Shown: positions 8,790 through 17,539, counted from the stretch's first letter. The stretch is DNA of 50,026 nt from Methyloversatilis sp. (GCA_017984755.1 JAGNYW010000014.1:13074-63099), one strand, 5' to 3'. Translations and numbers: made by a program. Notes: generated from the sequence alone by a model not told the origin.

Positions 8790-9583
8790 GCCGCCTCCTG
8801 CAGGCGTCCGGCCAGCCGGGCGGCGTCGCCGAACAGCCGGAAGAAGTTGTCGGTCGTCGTCTGGGCGATCTGTTCCACCGACATGTCGCGAATGCGCGCC
8901 AGTTCGGCTGCCACGTGAGGCACGAAGGCCGGTTCGTTCATCTTGCCGCGGTACGGCACGGGTGCCAGATACGGCGAATCGGTTTCGATGAGCATCGAGC
9001 GTGCCGGAATGGCTCTTGCAACGTCACGCAACGCCTGCGCGTTCTTGAACGTGACGATGCCGGAAAAGGAGATGCAGAAACCCATGTCGATCGACGCCTC
9101 GGCGACTTCGAGCGATTCGGTGAAGCAGTGCATGACGCCGCCGACCTCGTGCGCCTGCTCTTCGCGCATGATCGCCAGCGTGTCGTCGGCAGCTGACCGG
9201 GTATGGATGATCAAAGGTTTGCCGCACTCGCGCGCCGCGCGGATGTGCGTGCGGAAACGCTCGCGCTGCCACTCGAGATCACCGGTCAGCCGGAAGTAGT
9301 CAAGACCTGTTTCGCCGATCGCAACGACGCGCGGATGGGCGGACAACTCGACCAGCCGGGCGACATCGGGTTCGGTCACGTCCTCGTAGTCAGGGTGCAC
9401 CCCCACCGATGCGAAGATGTTGTCGTGGCGCGTCGCCATTCCGATCACGCGCGGCCACTGTTCGATGTTGACCGACACACACAGCGCGTGGCTGACCTTC
9501 TGTTGGCGCATGTTCGCCAGCAATTCGCCCTCGCGCAGCGCGAGGTCGGGGAAATCCATATGGCAATGCGAATCGATGAACAT
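8786..9583 (-). CDS. tatD: TatD family metal-dependent hydrolase
   Basis: 265 residues, the normal length for the TatD/YcfH amidohydrolase family. The metal-binding HxH is at the N-terminus in FIDSHCHMDF. GVHPDYEDV, AIGETGLDYFR, PLIIHTRSA and GGVMHCFTES are the expected metal-ligand and family blocks, and LIETDSPYLAPVPYRGK is the C-terminal signature. Members are 3'-5' DNA exonucleases or D-amino-acyl-tRNA-type hydrolases depending on the paralogue, so the exact substrate is uncertain. The neighbourhood (pilZ, holB, tmk, mltG upstream) is the same as in Pseudomonas and many betaproteobacteria. The gene is followed by the ankyrin gene with a 4-bp overlap. Confidence 0.93.
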   Translation of the reverse strand: MFIDSHCHMDFPDLALREGELLANMRQQKVSHALCVSVNIEQWPRVIGMATRHDNIFASVGVHPDYEDVTEPDVARLVELSAHPRVVAIGETGLDYFRLTGDLEWQRERFRTHIRAARECGKPLIIHTRSAADDTLAIMREEQAHEVGGVMHCFTESLEVAEASIDMGFCISFSGIVTFKNAQALRDVARAIPARSMLIETDSPYLAPVPYRGKMNEPAFVPHVAAELARIRDMSVEQIAQTTTDNFFRLFGDAARLAGRLQEAA

Positions 9584-9606
9584 TTGAAAACCTGGAGAAA
9601 CGTCTG

Positions 9607-9972
9607 TTACAGCGTGTGGGTCTGGCGTGTCGAGGCGAGATGGCTGCCGATCACGGATTCGATCTTGACGCGCGCCGAGCGGCTGCTTTCATCGTCACCG
9701 AAGCGCAGACCGATGCCCTGCTGTTTCCCGCCCTGCGCTTCCGCCGGCGTCACCCACGCCACCGTTCCCTGAATCGGGAGTTTGGTCGGATCATCCATCA
9801 GCTGCAGCAGGAGGAAAACCTCGTCCCCGATCTTGTAGACCCGATTGGTAGGCAGGAAAATCCCGCCGCCCTTGAGAAACGGCATGTAGGCGGCGTACAG
9901 GACGGATTTGGAACTGACCGCGAGCGACAGTACGCTGCGCCGGTTGCCGGGTGCTATCTGCGGTTCGCTCAC
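9607..9972 (-). CDS. pilZ: PilZ-domain protein of the type IV pilus PilZ type
   Basis: 121 residues covering one PilZ domain. It starts with GTG (VSEPQIAPG). Strand-like segments such as FLPTNRVYKIGDEVFLLLQL and QGTVAWVTP match the stand-alone type IV pilus assembly protein PilZ. The c-di-GMP-binding RxxxR and D/N-x-S-x-x-G motifs of canonical PilZ receptors are not present; the equivalent stretch reads KGGGIFLPT. It is therefore more likely to act through protein contacts, by analogy with PilZ binding to the PilB ATPase, than by binding c-di-GMP. It sits between holB and tatD exactly as in other gamma- and betaproteobacteria. No other pilus gene is in the window. Confidence 0.9.
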   Translation of the reverse strand: MSEPQIAPGNRRSVLSLAVSSKSVLYAAYMPFLKGGGIFLPTNRVYKIGDEVFLLLQLMDDPTKLPIQGTVAWVTPAEAQGGKQQGIGLRFGDDESSRSARVKIESVIGSHLASTRQTHTL

Positions 9973-9995
9973 TTCGGTATTCCTTCCACTCGCGC

Positions 9996-11048
9996 TCAGC
10001 GCGCGGCCCGAAACAACCGGGCGTAGCGCAGAAGCATGTCTTCGAGAAACAGGCGCGCATTCAGCGGGTGATGCGCCAAGGCCCGCATCCGCAGCATTTC
10101 ATTGTACCCACGCAGCACGGTGACGACATCGCTGCGTTGCGCCAGCGCCTCCAGCGCAGGACGACGCCCGACGAAGACGCGCGGCGCACCCGCCATCGAC
10201 TGCAGCACGACATCGGCCATCCAGCGCTGCAACCAGATAACCAGGGTCGGCAGATCGGTCAGACCTGGCTCGCCCTTCTTCCTGCCCTGCAGCCAGCCCG
10301 CCCAACGCGCTGCGACCTCGAGCGGCGAATCGATCGCCGACCTCGATACATCATCGACAAATTGCACCTGTATCTGAGCGTCTTTCGAACCGGCGAGGTC
10401 ACGCGCATGCAACGGCGCCCCGGCGCACAGCGCAAGCGCGTCACCGGCGCTGGCCACTCCCTGCGCCGCCAGCCAGCGCATCGATTGGTCGACCGGGGGA
10501 AAATGGAAGGGCAGCAGCCTCGTCCGGCTCCGTATCGTGGGCAACAGATTCTTCGGGTTATCAGAAACCAGCAGAAACAATGTACTTGACGGTGGTTCCT
10601 CAAGTACTTTAAGAAGAGAATTGGCTGATTCGGCGTGCATGGCTTCGGCTGGATACACGAGCACCACGCGATGCCCGCCCTGATGAGCGCCAACACCCAG
10701 GCGCTCGATCACCGCGCGTATCTGCGCGATCCGGATCAGTTTCGATTTCGCCTTGCCACCCTCTGCATCGTCGCTTTCCTCTGCTTCGCTGCCGTCGTCA
10801 TCGAGCGCCTCCGGCCGCACCACCAGCAGATCGGGATGTCCATCCGTCGCAATCAGCCTGCACGATGCGCATGCACCACATGCCTGCTCGACCGATCGGG
10901 CCCGCTCGCACAGCATGCGGGCCGCCAGAGACTGCGCGAATTCACGTTTGCCGACGCCGGATGGCCCCGCCAGCAACAAGGCATGCGGCATCCTGTCAGC
11001 GGCAGACAGGAGTTGATCCCACTGCGGATTAAGCCAGTCGTAAATCAT
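9996..11048 (-). CDS. holB: DNA polymerase III delta-prime subunit
   Basis: 350 residues. The AAA+ clamp-loader fold is evident from HALLLAGPSGVGKREFAQSL (P-loop) near residues 22-41 and the cysteine cluster CGACASCRLI of the zinc module. ANSLLKVLEEPPSSTLFLL is the delta-prime signature where the SRC arginine-finger region follows (TIRSRTRLLPF). The protein is part of the clamp loader that places the beta clamp on DNA. An acidic insert of about 20 residues (EALDDDGSEAEESDDAEGGK) before the sensor region is longer than usual and probably a disordered loop. The start ATG directly follows the tmk stop codon, and pilZ follows downstream. Confidence 0.94.
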   Translation of the reverse strand: MIYDWLNPQWDQLLSAADRMPHALLLAGPSGVGKREFAQSLAARMLCERARSVEQACGACASCRLIATDGHPDLLVVRPEALDDDGSEAEESDDAEGGKAKSKLIRIAQIRAVIERLGVGAHQGGHRVVLVYPAEAMHAESANSLLKVLEEPPSSTLFLLVSDNPKNLLPTIRSRTRLLPFHFPPVDQSMRWLAAQGVASAGDALALCAGAPLHARDLAGSKDAQIQVQFVDDVSRSAIDSPLEVAARWAGWLQGRKKGEPGLTDLPTLVIWLQRWMADVVLQSMAGAPRVFVGRRPALEALAQRSDVVTVLRGYNEMLRMRALAHHPLNARLFLEDMLLRYARLFRAAR

Positions 11049-11678
11049 TTATTTACAGTAGTTTGAAATTATTTCTTCAAGTGAAACGGAAACTTCATCC
11101 GGTGCGACTGACGCATCGAGCACCTTGATCCGTTCCGGTGCATTCGCCGCGCGCGCCAGATACGCCGCTCGCACACGGTTGAAGAAATCGGCCTGTTCGC
11201 GCTCGAAGCGGTCCGGGTCCCCCCCGCTCGACGCCAGTCTTTGCGCCGCCACCTCGCAGGGCAGATCGAACAGCAGCGTCAGACCCGGCTGCAGACCGCG
11301 CTGCACCCAGTTCTCAAGCACTTCGAGACGCGACGGATCGATGCCGCGGCCACCGCCCTGGTAGGCGAAGGTAGCGTCGGTGAAACGGTCGCACAGCACC
11401 CACTCGCCACGGGCCAGGGCGGGCGCGATGACCTGTTTCAGATGCTCGCAGCGCGCCGCGAACATCAGCAGCACCTCGGTGTCCGGATGCATCGCTTCAT
11501 GCAGCACCAGACCTCGCAGCGCCTCGCCGAGGTGAGTGCCGCCGGGCTCGCGCGTCAGCAGGACGACATGCCCGCGGTCACGCAGCCAGTGCGCGGCACG
11601 CGCGATCTGCGTGCTCTTGCCCGCCCCGTCCATGCCTTCGAAACTGATGAAACGACTGTTTTGCATGTGGGTATTCAT
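11049..11678 (-). CDS. tmk: Thymidylate kinase
   Basis: 209 residues, the standard length for bacterial dTMP kinase, which phosphorylates dTMP to dTDP. The P-loop is in ISFEGMDGAGKSTQI near residues 12-26. The DR(Y/F)-type motif is in VLCDRFTDATFAYQGGGRG and the lid region is around SSGGDPDRFE. The ATG overlaps the mltG stop codon by 4 bp and the stop is immediately followed by the holB ATG, so the three genes form a tightly coupled unit. This order is conserved across proteobacteria. Nothing unusual is seen in the active-site residues. Confidence 0.96.
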   Translation of the reverse strand: MNTHMQNSRFISFEGMDGAGKSTQIARAAHWLRDRGHVVLLTREPGGTHLGEALRGLVLHEAMHPDTEVLLMFAARCEHLKQVIAPALARGEWVLCDRFTDATFAYQGGGRGIDPSRLEVLENWVQRGLQPGLTLLFDLPCEVAAQRLASSGGDPDRFEREQADFFNRVRAAYLARAANAPERIKVLDASVAPDEVSVSLEEIISNYCK

Positions 11679-12688
11679 TTGCGTTCCGCCTTCGCGGGAC
11701 GACGCTGGTATCGGTCGACCGCGCGGTTGTGGTCCCCCAGTGATCGGGAGAACTCGCTGCTGCCGTCGCCGCGCGCCACGAAGTAATAGTAAGGGCTGGC
11801 AGCCGGATTCAGCGCCGCATCGATCGACGCGCGCCCCGGGGCGGCGATCGGCGACGGCGGAAGACCGCGCCGCGTGTAGGTGTTGTAGGGCGTGTCTGTC
11901 TGAAGGTGGGCGCGTGTCAGATTGCCGTCGAAGCGCTCACCCAGCCCGTAGATGACCGTCGGATCGGTCTGCAGCGGCATGCCGGCGCGCAGGCGATTCA
12001 CGAAGACCGACGCAACCAGGGTCCGGTCACGTTCGGCGCCCGTTTCCTTTTCGATGATGGACGCCATGATCAGCGCGTCCTGCTGCGAACGGTAGGGCAA
12101 ATCGGCCGCGCGCGCTGCCCAGGCCTGGTCGAGCTGAACACGCATCGCGTGATGCGCGCGCCGCAGCACGGCAAGGTCGCTTTCACCAACAGCGAACAGA
12201 TAGGTATCAGGAAAGAACCAGCCTTCGGCAACAGCCACATCGGCGCCGATGCGCTCAAGCAGCTGCGCATCGCTGAAACCGGCCATGTCATGCGTGAGGT
12301 CGGGGTGCGCCGCCACCGCCGCACGTATCTGCCGCCAGGTCCAGCCTTCGATCAGGCGCAACTCGCGCATGCTCACGTCGCCGCGAGTCATCATGCCAAG
12401 CAGCTCCAGTGGCGTCAGGCCACTGCGGAAGGCATAGCTGCCCGCCTGAAGGCGCGTGCTGTCGACCGCCAACCGCCCGATCAACGCCAGCAGCCGCGGG
12501 GCGACCGGCACACCCGCCCCGCCGATCTGGTGCGCCGCCAATCCGAGCGACGTCCCGGGCTTCAGCGTGTATTCGATCGCGTCACCTGACCAGAGCATCG
12601 GACGGTTGGCGTACCACGCGAGGGCCGCAGCACCGGTCGCGGCGGCGAGCAGGCCGATCAGGACGAGAAAGAGGACAAGACGACGCAT
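11675..12688 (-). CDS. mltG: Endolytic murein transglycosylase
   Basis: About 337 residues. An N-terminal signal anchor (RRLVLFLVLIGLLAAATGAAA) is followed by a LysM-like segment (YTLKPGTSLGLAAHQIGGAG) and the YceG/MltG catalytic domain. The catalytic glutamate sits in ASIIEKETGAERDRTLVASV, and the family block DPTVIYGLGERFDGNLTRAHL and the terminal SPYYYFVARGDGSSEFS are present. The enzyme cleaves nascent glycan strands at the inner membrane and helps set strand length. The ATG at 12688 is preferred because the hydrophobic anchor follows at once; a TTG 33 bases upstream is the alternative. It heads the minus-strand operon and is divergent from ygfZ. Confidence 0.94.
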   Translation of the reverse strand: MRRLVLFLVLIGLLAAATGAAALAWYANRPMLWSGDAIEYTLKPGTSLGLAAHQIGGAGVPVAPRLLALIGRLAVDSTRLQAGSYAFRSGLTPLELLGMMTRGDVSMRELRLIEGWTWRQIRAAVAAHPDLTHDMAGFSDAQLLERIGADVAVAEGWFFPDTYLFAVGESDLAVLRRAHHAMRVQLDQAWAARAADLPYRSQQDALIMASIIEKETGAERDRTLVASVFVNRLRAGMPLQTDPTVIYGLGERFDGNLTRAHLQTDTPYNTYTRRGLPPSPIAAPGRASIDAALNPAASPYYYFVARGDGSSEFSRSLGDHNRAVDRYQRRPAKAERK

Positions 12689-12729
12689 CGGAACGTTTGA
12701 TGTCAGGCGTGCAGCACGCAAGGTCAGCT

Positions 12730-13800
12730 ATGTTAACCTCTTCCATCAACGCCCCCGATTTCACCCTCCGTCACATCATGACCCTCACCGATCTCGTTCC
12801 GCCAGGCTCATCGTCCGATGACGGCCAGTTTTCAGCCATGAGCGATGGCGCGACCGAAATGCGTGCGGCACGCGAAGCAACGGTACTCGTACCCCTGACG
12901 CATCTGTCCCGCCTGCAGGCACGGGGAGACGATGCAGCAACCTTCCTGCACAACCTTCTGACACAGGACGTGACCGGGCTGCCCGCAGATGGCATTCGCC
13001 ATGCCGGCTTCTGCAGCCCCAAGGGACGCCTGCTCGCCGCCTTCACGGTATGGCGCGAGGGCGCATCCGTCGTGCTGCAGTTGCCACGCGCGCTGGCTGA
13101 GCCGATGCGGAAAAAGCTGTCGATGTACGTGCTGCGCTCAAAGGTGACCCTGACCGACGCCACCGAAGCACGACCGGCGCTCGGCCTCTCCGGACAAAAC
13201 GCGGTTACAGCGCTTCAGGCAGCCGGCCTTGCCGTGCCAGCCAGCAATCTGACGACGGCAACGACCGGTGAGGTGTGCGTGCTGAGACTGGCCGACAACC
13301 GCTTTGAAGTCGTCTGTCCGGCGGATGAGCTCGCGCGGCTCTGGCCGATCCTCGTCACACAAGCAACGCCGGCCGGCACGCCCGCCTGGCGCTGGTACGA
13401 CATCCGCGACGGACTGGTCAGCATCTGGCCGGCCACGCAGGAAGAGTTCGTGCCGCAGATGGTCAATTTCGAGCTGACCGGCGGCGTCAATTTCAAGAAA
13501 GGATGTTATCCGGGGCAGGAAATCGTCGCCCGCACTCAGTACCTCGGCAAGCTGAAACGCCGCATGTACCGCGCCCGCGCCGACGGCGCTCCGCCCGCGC
13601 CCGGTACCCCGATCTACGGCACCGACACGAACGATCAGGCCTGCGGAGCAGTGGTCGACGCCGTGATGCATCCCGACGGCGGATGCGAACTTCTTGCTGT
13701 GGTACAGATGTCCAGCGTCGCTGCCGGCGACGTCCGGATCAGCAGCCCAGGGGGTTTGGTGCTGTCCGTGCTGCCGCTCCCATACTCCCTCGGGGAATGA
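12730..13800 (+). CDS. ygfZ: Folate-binding protein YgfZ (GcvT-like, Fe-S cluster maintenance)
   Basis: About 356 residues from this start. GcvT-type folate-binding domain with the YgfZ signature KGCYPGQEIVARTQYLGKLKR split here as KKGCYPGQE then IVARTQYLGK, containing the functional cysteine. Earlier blocks include ATFLHNLLTQDV and AGFCSPKGRLLAAF. YgfZ/IBA57 proteins use tetrahydrofolate to support repair or assembly of certain iron-sulphur enzymes. An AAGG six bases upstream of the ATG at 12730 supports this start. An in-frame ATG at 12778 (MTLTDLVPPG) has no visible ribosome binding site but would match the usual N-terminus of homologues better. It is divergent from mltG and followed after 7 bp by the DUF4936 gene. 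Confidence 0.92.
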   Translation: MLTSSINAPDFTLRHIMTLTDLVPPGSSSDDGQFSAMSDGATEMRAAREATVLVPLTHLSRLQARGDDAATFLHNLLTQDVTGLPADGIRHAGFCSPKGRLLAAFTVWREGASVVLQLPRALAEPMRKKLSMYVLRSKVTLTDATEARPALGLSGQNAVTALQAAGLAVPASNLTTATTGEVCVLRLADNRFEVVCPADELARLWPILVTQATPAGTPAWRWYDIRDGLVSIWPATQEEFVPQMVNFELTGGVNFKKGCYPGQEIVARTQYLGKLKRRMYRARADGAPPAPGTPIYGTDTNDQACGAVVDAVMHPDGGCELLAVVQMSSVAAGDVRISSPGGLVLSVLPLPYSLGE

Positions 13801-13807
13801 CCCCGCC

Positions 13808-14092
13808 GTGCGCATCGACTATTTCATCTACTACCGCATCGACGACGGACGCGAAGCGGAACTGCTCGCCGCGCTCGCCGGCATGCAGGCCTCTCTGCAT
13901 GCTGCCACCGGCATTGCCGGTCGCGTAAAGCGGCGACTCGACGATCCACTGACCTGGATGGAAATCTACGAAGGCGTGACCCAGCAGTACGCGTTCGAGA
14001 TCGAGCTGGGCAGCCACGTGATGCGCCATGGTCTGCTCGATCTGATCACGGCCGAAGGATTTCGTCACATGGAGCGCTTTCGCGCCCCCTGA
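13808..14092 (+). CDS. DUF4936 family protein
   Basis: 94 residues from a GTG start (VRIDYFIYYRIDDG). It is a small alpha/beta protein with LTWMEIYEGV and a C-terminal GFRHMERF segment, matching DUF4936, a family of unknown function found mainly in betaproteobacteria. There is no signal peptide or membrane segment. It follows ygfZ after 7 bp, which suggests co-transcription and perhaps co-translation; a purine run about 14 bases upstream of the GTG could serve as the ribosome binding site. The ferredoxin-like or dimeric alpha-beta barrel appearance is my inference from its length and strand pattern. Confidence 0.8.
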   Translation: MRIDYFIYYRIDDGREAELLAALAGMQASLHAATGIAGRVKRRLDDPLTWMEIYEGVTQQYAFEIELGSHVMRHGLLDLITAEGFRHMERFRAP

Positions 14093-14121
14093 ATGCGGCC
14101 CGGGCCGGCTTAGAAAAGAAC

Positions 14122-14898
14122 ATGTGTCTCATCGCACTGGGCTGGAAAACGCGGCCGGACTGCCCCCTGCTGGTGATCGCCAACCGGGACGAGTTTCATC
14201 GACGAGCGACGGAGCCGCTCGCTTTCTGGGCTGATGCACCGGACGTGCTGGCGGGTCGTGACCTCGAGTCAGGCGGCACCTGGATGGGCGTTACACGAAG
14301 CGGACGCTTCGCCGCCCTGACCAACTACCGCGACCCTTCGACGCAGCGCAGCGATGCACGATCACGTGGTCTGCTGGTATCCGGATTTCTGACGAGCGAC
14401 GCATGCGCTGCCGATTACGGCGAGGCGGTGCGCGCACAAGCGCATCACTGCAACGGCTTCAATCTGTTGCTGTGTGACGGCAATACCCTGTTCTGGGTGG
14501 GTTACCGGGGACGTGGAGACGCACAGACCCGCGAACTGGAGCCGGGTGTCCATGCGCTGTCAAATCATCTGCCGGGAACGCCCTGGCCGAAACTCGTGCG
14601 TGCCAGAAGAGGATTCGAGAACGCATTGGGTGCATTGCCGAACTGGCCGCAGACCTTCAGTACCGGGTTTGCCGTACTGGCCGACGAGCGGCGCGCCGAC
14701 GATGCCGATTTGCCTGATACAGGGGTGGGCATCGAATGGGAGCGACAATTGTCGTCCGTGTTCATCGGCGGTGAGGAGTACGGCACCCGTTCCGGATCGA
14801 TCCTGCAGATCACCGGCGAACGCATCCGTTTCGAAGAGCGCCGCCACGGCCCCGGGGGGCGGTACGCCGGCCTGACACGCTTTGACCTGAGGCGCTGA
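14122..14898 (+). CDS. NRDE (TANGO2-like) family protein
   Basis: 258 residues. The protein begins with MCLIALGWK followed by LLVIANRDEFHRR, the NRDE motif that names the family, with the invariant Cys2 suitable as an N-terminal nucleophile after Met removal. GRDLESGGTWMGV, FAALTNYRD, GFNLLL and HALSNHLPGTPWPK are further family blocks, and the C-terminal region has GTRSGSILQI. The fold belongs to the Ntn-hydrolase group; the bacterial function is unsettled and the human TANGO2 relative is linked to heme or lipid handling. A strong terminator follows 14 bp after the stop, closing the ygfZ-DUF4936-NRDE unit. Confidence 0.93.
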   Translation: MCLIALGWKTRPDCPLLVIANRDEFHRRATEPLAFWADAPDVLAGRDLESGGTWMGVTRSGRFAALTNYRDPSTQRSDARSRGLLVSGFLTSDACAADYGEAVRAQAHHCNGFNLLLCDGNTLFWVGYRGRGDAQTRELEPGVHALSNHLPGTPWPKLVRARRGFENALGALPNWPQTFSTGFAVLADERRADDADLPDTGVGIEWERQLSSVFIGGEEYGTRSGSILQITGERIRFEERRHGPGGRYAGLTRFDLRR

Positions 14899-14912
14899 AT
14901 CACTGGAACAGC

Positions 14913-14932
14913 GGTGTCAAGACACCTTTTTT
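14913..14932 (+). terminator. Rho-independent terminator after the NRDE gene
   Basis: The sequence GGTGTCAAGACACC can pair as a 5-bp stem (GGTGT/ACACC) with a CAAG loop and is followed directly by six T residues. It starts 14 bp after the stop codon of the NRDE gene, so it should end the ygfZ transcript before the histidine kinase gene. Confidence 0.8.
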
Positions 14933-15006
14933 CATGAAGGTTCCGACTCGTTTTGTCGTTACGATACCGTCACATTCGTATGTAATGACTAATCGTTCTG
15001 CCAACC

Positions 15007-16740
15007 ATGACGCCCGCCCCCCTGCCCCCGGGAGAACCGCAACGCCTTGCCGCCCTGCAGGACTGCGCGCTGCTCGACACGCCACCGGAAAAGTGTTTCG
15101 ACGACCTCGCGCAACTTGCGTCCTGCATTTGCGGCGTACCCATTGCACTGATCAGCCTGGTCGATTCCGAGCGGCAGTGGTTCAAGTCAAAGATCGGTAT
15201 AGAGGCGACCGAAACACCGCGCGATATCGCCTTCTGTGGCCACGTCATCCTTCATCCGGAGGTGATGGTCGTCAACGACGCGCTTCGCGACGAACGATTT
15301 CACGACAATCCCCTGGTTACCGGCTCGCCCGGCGTCCGTTTCTATGCCGGCGCACCACTCGAGGTCGATGGTGGGCTGCGCCTGGGAACCCTGTGCGTCA
15401 TCGACACGGTGCCGCGCGAATTGAGCGACGTCCAGCGCGATGCACTTGCAGCGCTGGCTCGTCAGGTCGTTGCTCAGATCGAACTGCGGCGGAAGGTGAT
15501 CGCGCTTCAGGAGGCAGGCCTCAGGCAGTCGCTGTTCGAGAAGCAGCTGCAGCGCTTCAACGACGAGATGATGGCGCTGGTGACGCTGCGTACGCGCGAA
15601 CTGCAGCGTGAGCGCGACCGCGCCGAGCTGTATTTCGATATCGCCGGCAACATGATGGTCGTCGCCGATCTGGAAGGCCGCATCGAACGTGCCAACCGGA
15701 AGGCCGGCGAAGTGCTGTGTCGCCCCGATACCTCGCTGCAGGGCAAGGACTGGTTCGAACTGTGTTTTCCGGAAGATGAGCGCGTCGAGGCCCGTCATTT
15801 CTTCCATAAGCTGATTGTGGAGGACAACAAGAGCGAGCAGCGTTTCCGCGGGCGCCTCGTGACGGCGGATGGTCGCTTTCGAACCATCGCATGGCACACC
15901 ACCAGACTGGTAGACGAACAGGGCAGGATAAAAGGCCTGCTCGGCGTCGGCGAAGACATCACCGGGCGTCTCGAAGCCGAAGATCATCTGCGGCGGACGC
16001 TCGACGAACTGGAGCGCAGCAACATGGGCTTGCAGCAGTTCGTGCATGTCGCATCGCATGATCTCCGCGAACCGATCAACTCGATCCTCAATTTCGCGCG
16101 ACTGCTCGTACGGGACAGGGACAGCGCCAATGCCGCCGTGACGGATCGCTACATCAACTACATCCTGCGCGGCGGCGAACGCCTGCGCATGCTGGTGGAC
16201 GACCTGCTCGCGTTCGTGCGCATCGAAAATTCGGAACCTCGCATGGAGCGCGTCGAGCTCGACGAAGCCGTCGAGGAAACGCGCCAGGCGCTGGCAGATG
16301 CGATCGAGCGTTCAGGCGCCCGCATTTCGGTGGGCAGCCTGCCGGCAATTCGTGGCGACCGCACATTGATCGGGTTGCTGCTGCAGAACCTCATCAGCAA
16401 CGCGATCAAATTCCGCCGGCCGGGAGAGAGCCCGGAAATCACAGTCAGCGCAAATCAGGATGGAGAAGCGGTCAGGATATGCGTGACCGATAACGGAATC
16501 GGCGTCGCCGAGAGCTATCACGAAAAGATTTTCGGTGTTTTCCAGCGACTGCATTCAAGGTCCGAATACGAAGGAACGGGGCTGGGACTGGCATTGAGCC
16601 GGCGCGTCGCCGACATCCACAGTGCGCATCTGTCCGTCGTATCGCGCGAGAATGAGGGCAGTTGCTTCGTGCTCGCGCTGCCACTGTCCTCGCTGTTGCC
16701 CGCAACCCCAACACGGGTGGATCAGGCGATCACTGCATGA
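15007..16740 (+). CDS. Soluble GAF-PAS sensor histidine kinase
   Basis: 577 residues, with no membrane segment. Residues about 12-160 form a GAF domain of the type with RDIAFCGHVIL and FYAGAPLEV, usual in cytoplasmic sensor kinases and diguanylate cyclases. A short coiled coil at about 165-205 leads to a PAS domain at about 205-325. The HisKA box has H351 in ASHDLREPIN, and the HATPase_c boxes follow: NLISNAIKF (N465), DNGIGV at 495-500 and GTGLGLAL at 523-530. All residues for autophosphorylation are present. The stop overlaps the start of the response regulator gene (ATGA), so the two form a translationally coupled pair. The ligand of the GAF or PAS domain is unknown. Confidence 0.93.
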   Translation: MTPAPLPPGEPQRLAALQDCALLDTPPEKCFDDLAQLASCICGVPIALISLVDSERQWFKSKIGIEATETPRDIAFCGHVILHPEVMVVNDALRDERFHDNPLVTGSPGVRFYAGAPLEVDGGLRLGTLCVIDTVPRELSDVQRDALAALARQVVAQIELRRKVIALQEAGLRQSLFEKQLQRFNDEMMALVTLRTRELQRERDRAELYFDIAGNMMVVADLEGRIERANRKAGEVLCRPDTSLQGKDWFELCFPEDERVEARHFFHKLIVEDNKSEQRFRGRLVTADGRFRTIAWHTTRLVDEQGRIKGLLGVGEDITGRLEAEDHLRRTLDELERSNMGLQQFVHVASHDLREPINSILNFARLLVRDRDSANAAVTDRYINYILRGGERLRMLVDDLLAFVRIENSEPRMERVELDEAVEETRQALADAIERSGARISVGSLPAIRGDRTLIGLLLQNLISNAIKFRRPGESPEITVSANQDGEAVRICVTDNGIGVAESYHEKIFGVFQRLHSRSEYEGTGLGLALSRRVADIHSAHLSVVSRENEGSCFVLALPLSSLLPATPTRVDQAITA

Positions 16741-17144
16741 CGGCGCCCCCTTTTCGCACCGTCTTACTGATCGACGATTGCGATGCCGACAACTTCTTCC
16801 ATGGCATTGTCATCGAACGATCCGGAATCGCGCTTGCGGTCAGGGCTTTCGAATGGGCCGAAAAAGCGCTCGAGTGGTTTCAGGCAAATCCGCACCATGA
16901 TGTGGATCTGGTTCTGCTCGACATCAACATGCCACGCATGGATGGCTTCGAGTTTCTGGATGCCTTTCACCGCCTGCCGCAGGAGAATCAGGGCGGTGCA
17001 AGGATCTGCATGCTCAGTTCGTCACCGCTCGATGCAGATCGGGAACGCGCGATGGTCTATCCGAGGGTGTCCGACTTCGTCGTGAAACCGCTCGAGGACG
17101 CGTCGCTTCATCAGATCGCAAGCTTGCGCAACATCCGTATGTGA
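16737..17144 (+). CDS. Single-domain response regulator
   Basis: 135 residues, a receiver domain with no output domain. The acidic pair is D13/D14 in LLIDDCDADNF, the phospho-acceptor is D62 in LLDINMPRMDG, the hydroxyl residue is in the CMLSSSP stretch and the lysine is K117 in VVKPL. It resembles the Rcp1-type regulators that partner phytochrome-like kinases and act by phosphotransfer or protein contact. The ATG overlaps the kinase stop codon by 4 bp, so this is almost certainly its cognate partner. The 3' end overlaps the convergent GNAT gene by 34 bp. Confidence 0.93.
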   Translation: MTAPPFRTVLLIDDCDADNFFHGIVIERSGIALAVRAFEWAEKALEWFQANPHHDVDLVLLDINMPRMDGFEFLDAFHRLPQENQGGARICMLSSSPLDADRERAMVYPRVSDFVVKPLEDASLHQIASLRNIRM

Positions 17145-17539
17145 GGGATGCCTGCTTCGTCGAATTCCGGTCCTTCGGGAACGAATCCGGCTTTCAGATA
17201 GAAACCCGCTGCATGTGATTGGGCGTGGAGCTGAAGCAGCGTCAGATTGCGCGCCCTGGCGGCATCGATCATGCGGGCCAGCAGTTCGCTGCCCACACCC
17301 TGATCACGAAAACCCGGCAGCACGGCCATGCGTCCGATGTGCCCGTCGGGCAGAAGTCTCGCGCATCCGGCCACTTCACCGTCGATCAGCGCGACGGAAT
17401 GCAGGCTCGCCGCATCGTGCTCATCCCACTCAAGCGCTTCCGGCACACCCTGCTCGACGATGAACACGGCCGTTCTGACGTGTCTCAGCATCGGCTCGAG
17501 TACATGCCAGTCGCCCAGCCTGACGAGCAGCCGCGTCAA
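17111..17539 (-). CDS. GNAT family N-acetyltransferase (ElaA-like)
   Basis: About 142 residues from a TTG that overlaps the L,D-transpeptidase stop codon (TTGA). RTAVFIVEQGVPEALEWDEHD is the N-terminal block of ElaA/YjcF-like acetyltransferases (shown here over 21 positions as RTAVFIVEQGV then PEALEWDEHD). The acetyl-CoA-binding loop is RMAVLPGFRDQGVGSEL, with the Q/R-x-x-G-x-G/A pattern, and FYLKAGFVPEG follows near the C-terminus. The substrate is unknown. A longer reading with an upstream ATG would run through most of the transpeptidase gene in another frame and is unlikely. It is the last gene of the minus-strand run that begins with epsD. Confidence 0.85.
   Translation of the reverse strand: MTRLLVRLGDWHVLEPMLRHVRTAVFIVEQGVPEALEWDEHDAASLHSVALIDGEVAGCARLLPDGHIGRMAVLPGFRDQGVGSELLARMIDAARARNLTLLQLHAQSHAAGFYLKAGFVPEGPEFDEAGIPHIRMLRKLAI

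Noticed and set aside
9607-9972. PilZ protein as a c-di-GMP receptor
   Set aside because: The RxxxR and D/N-x-S-x-x-G motifs needed for c-di-GMP binding are absent, so it was called as the pilus-type PilZ.
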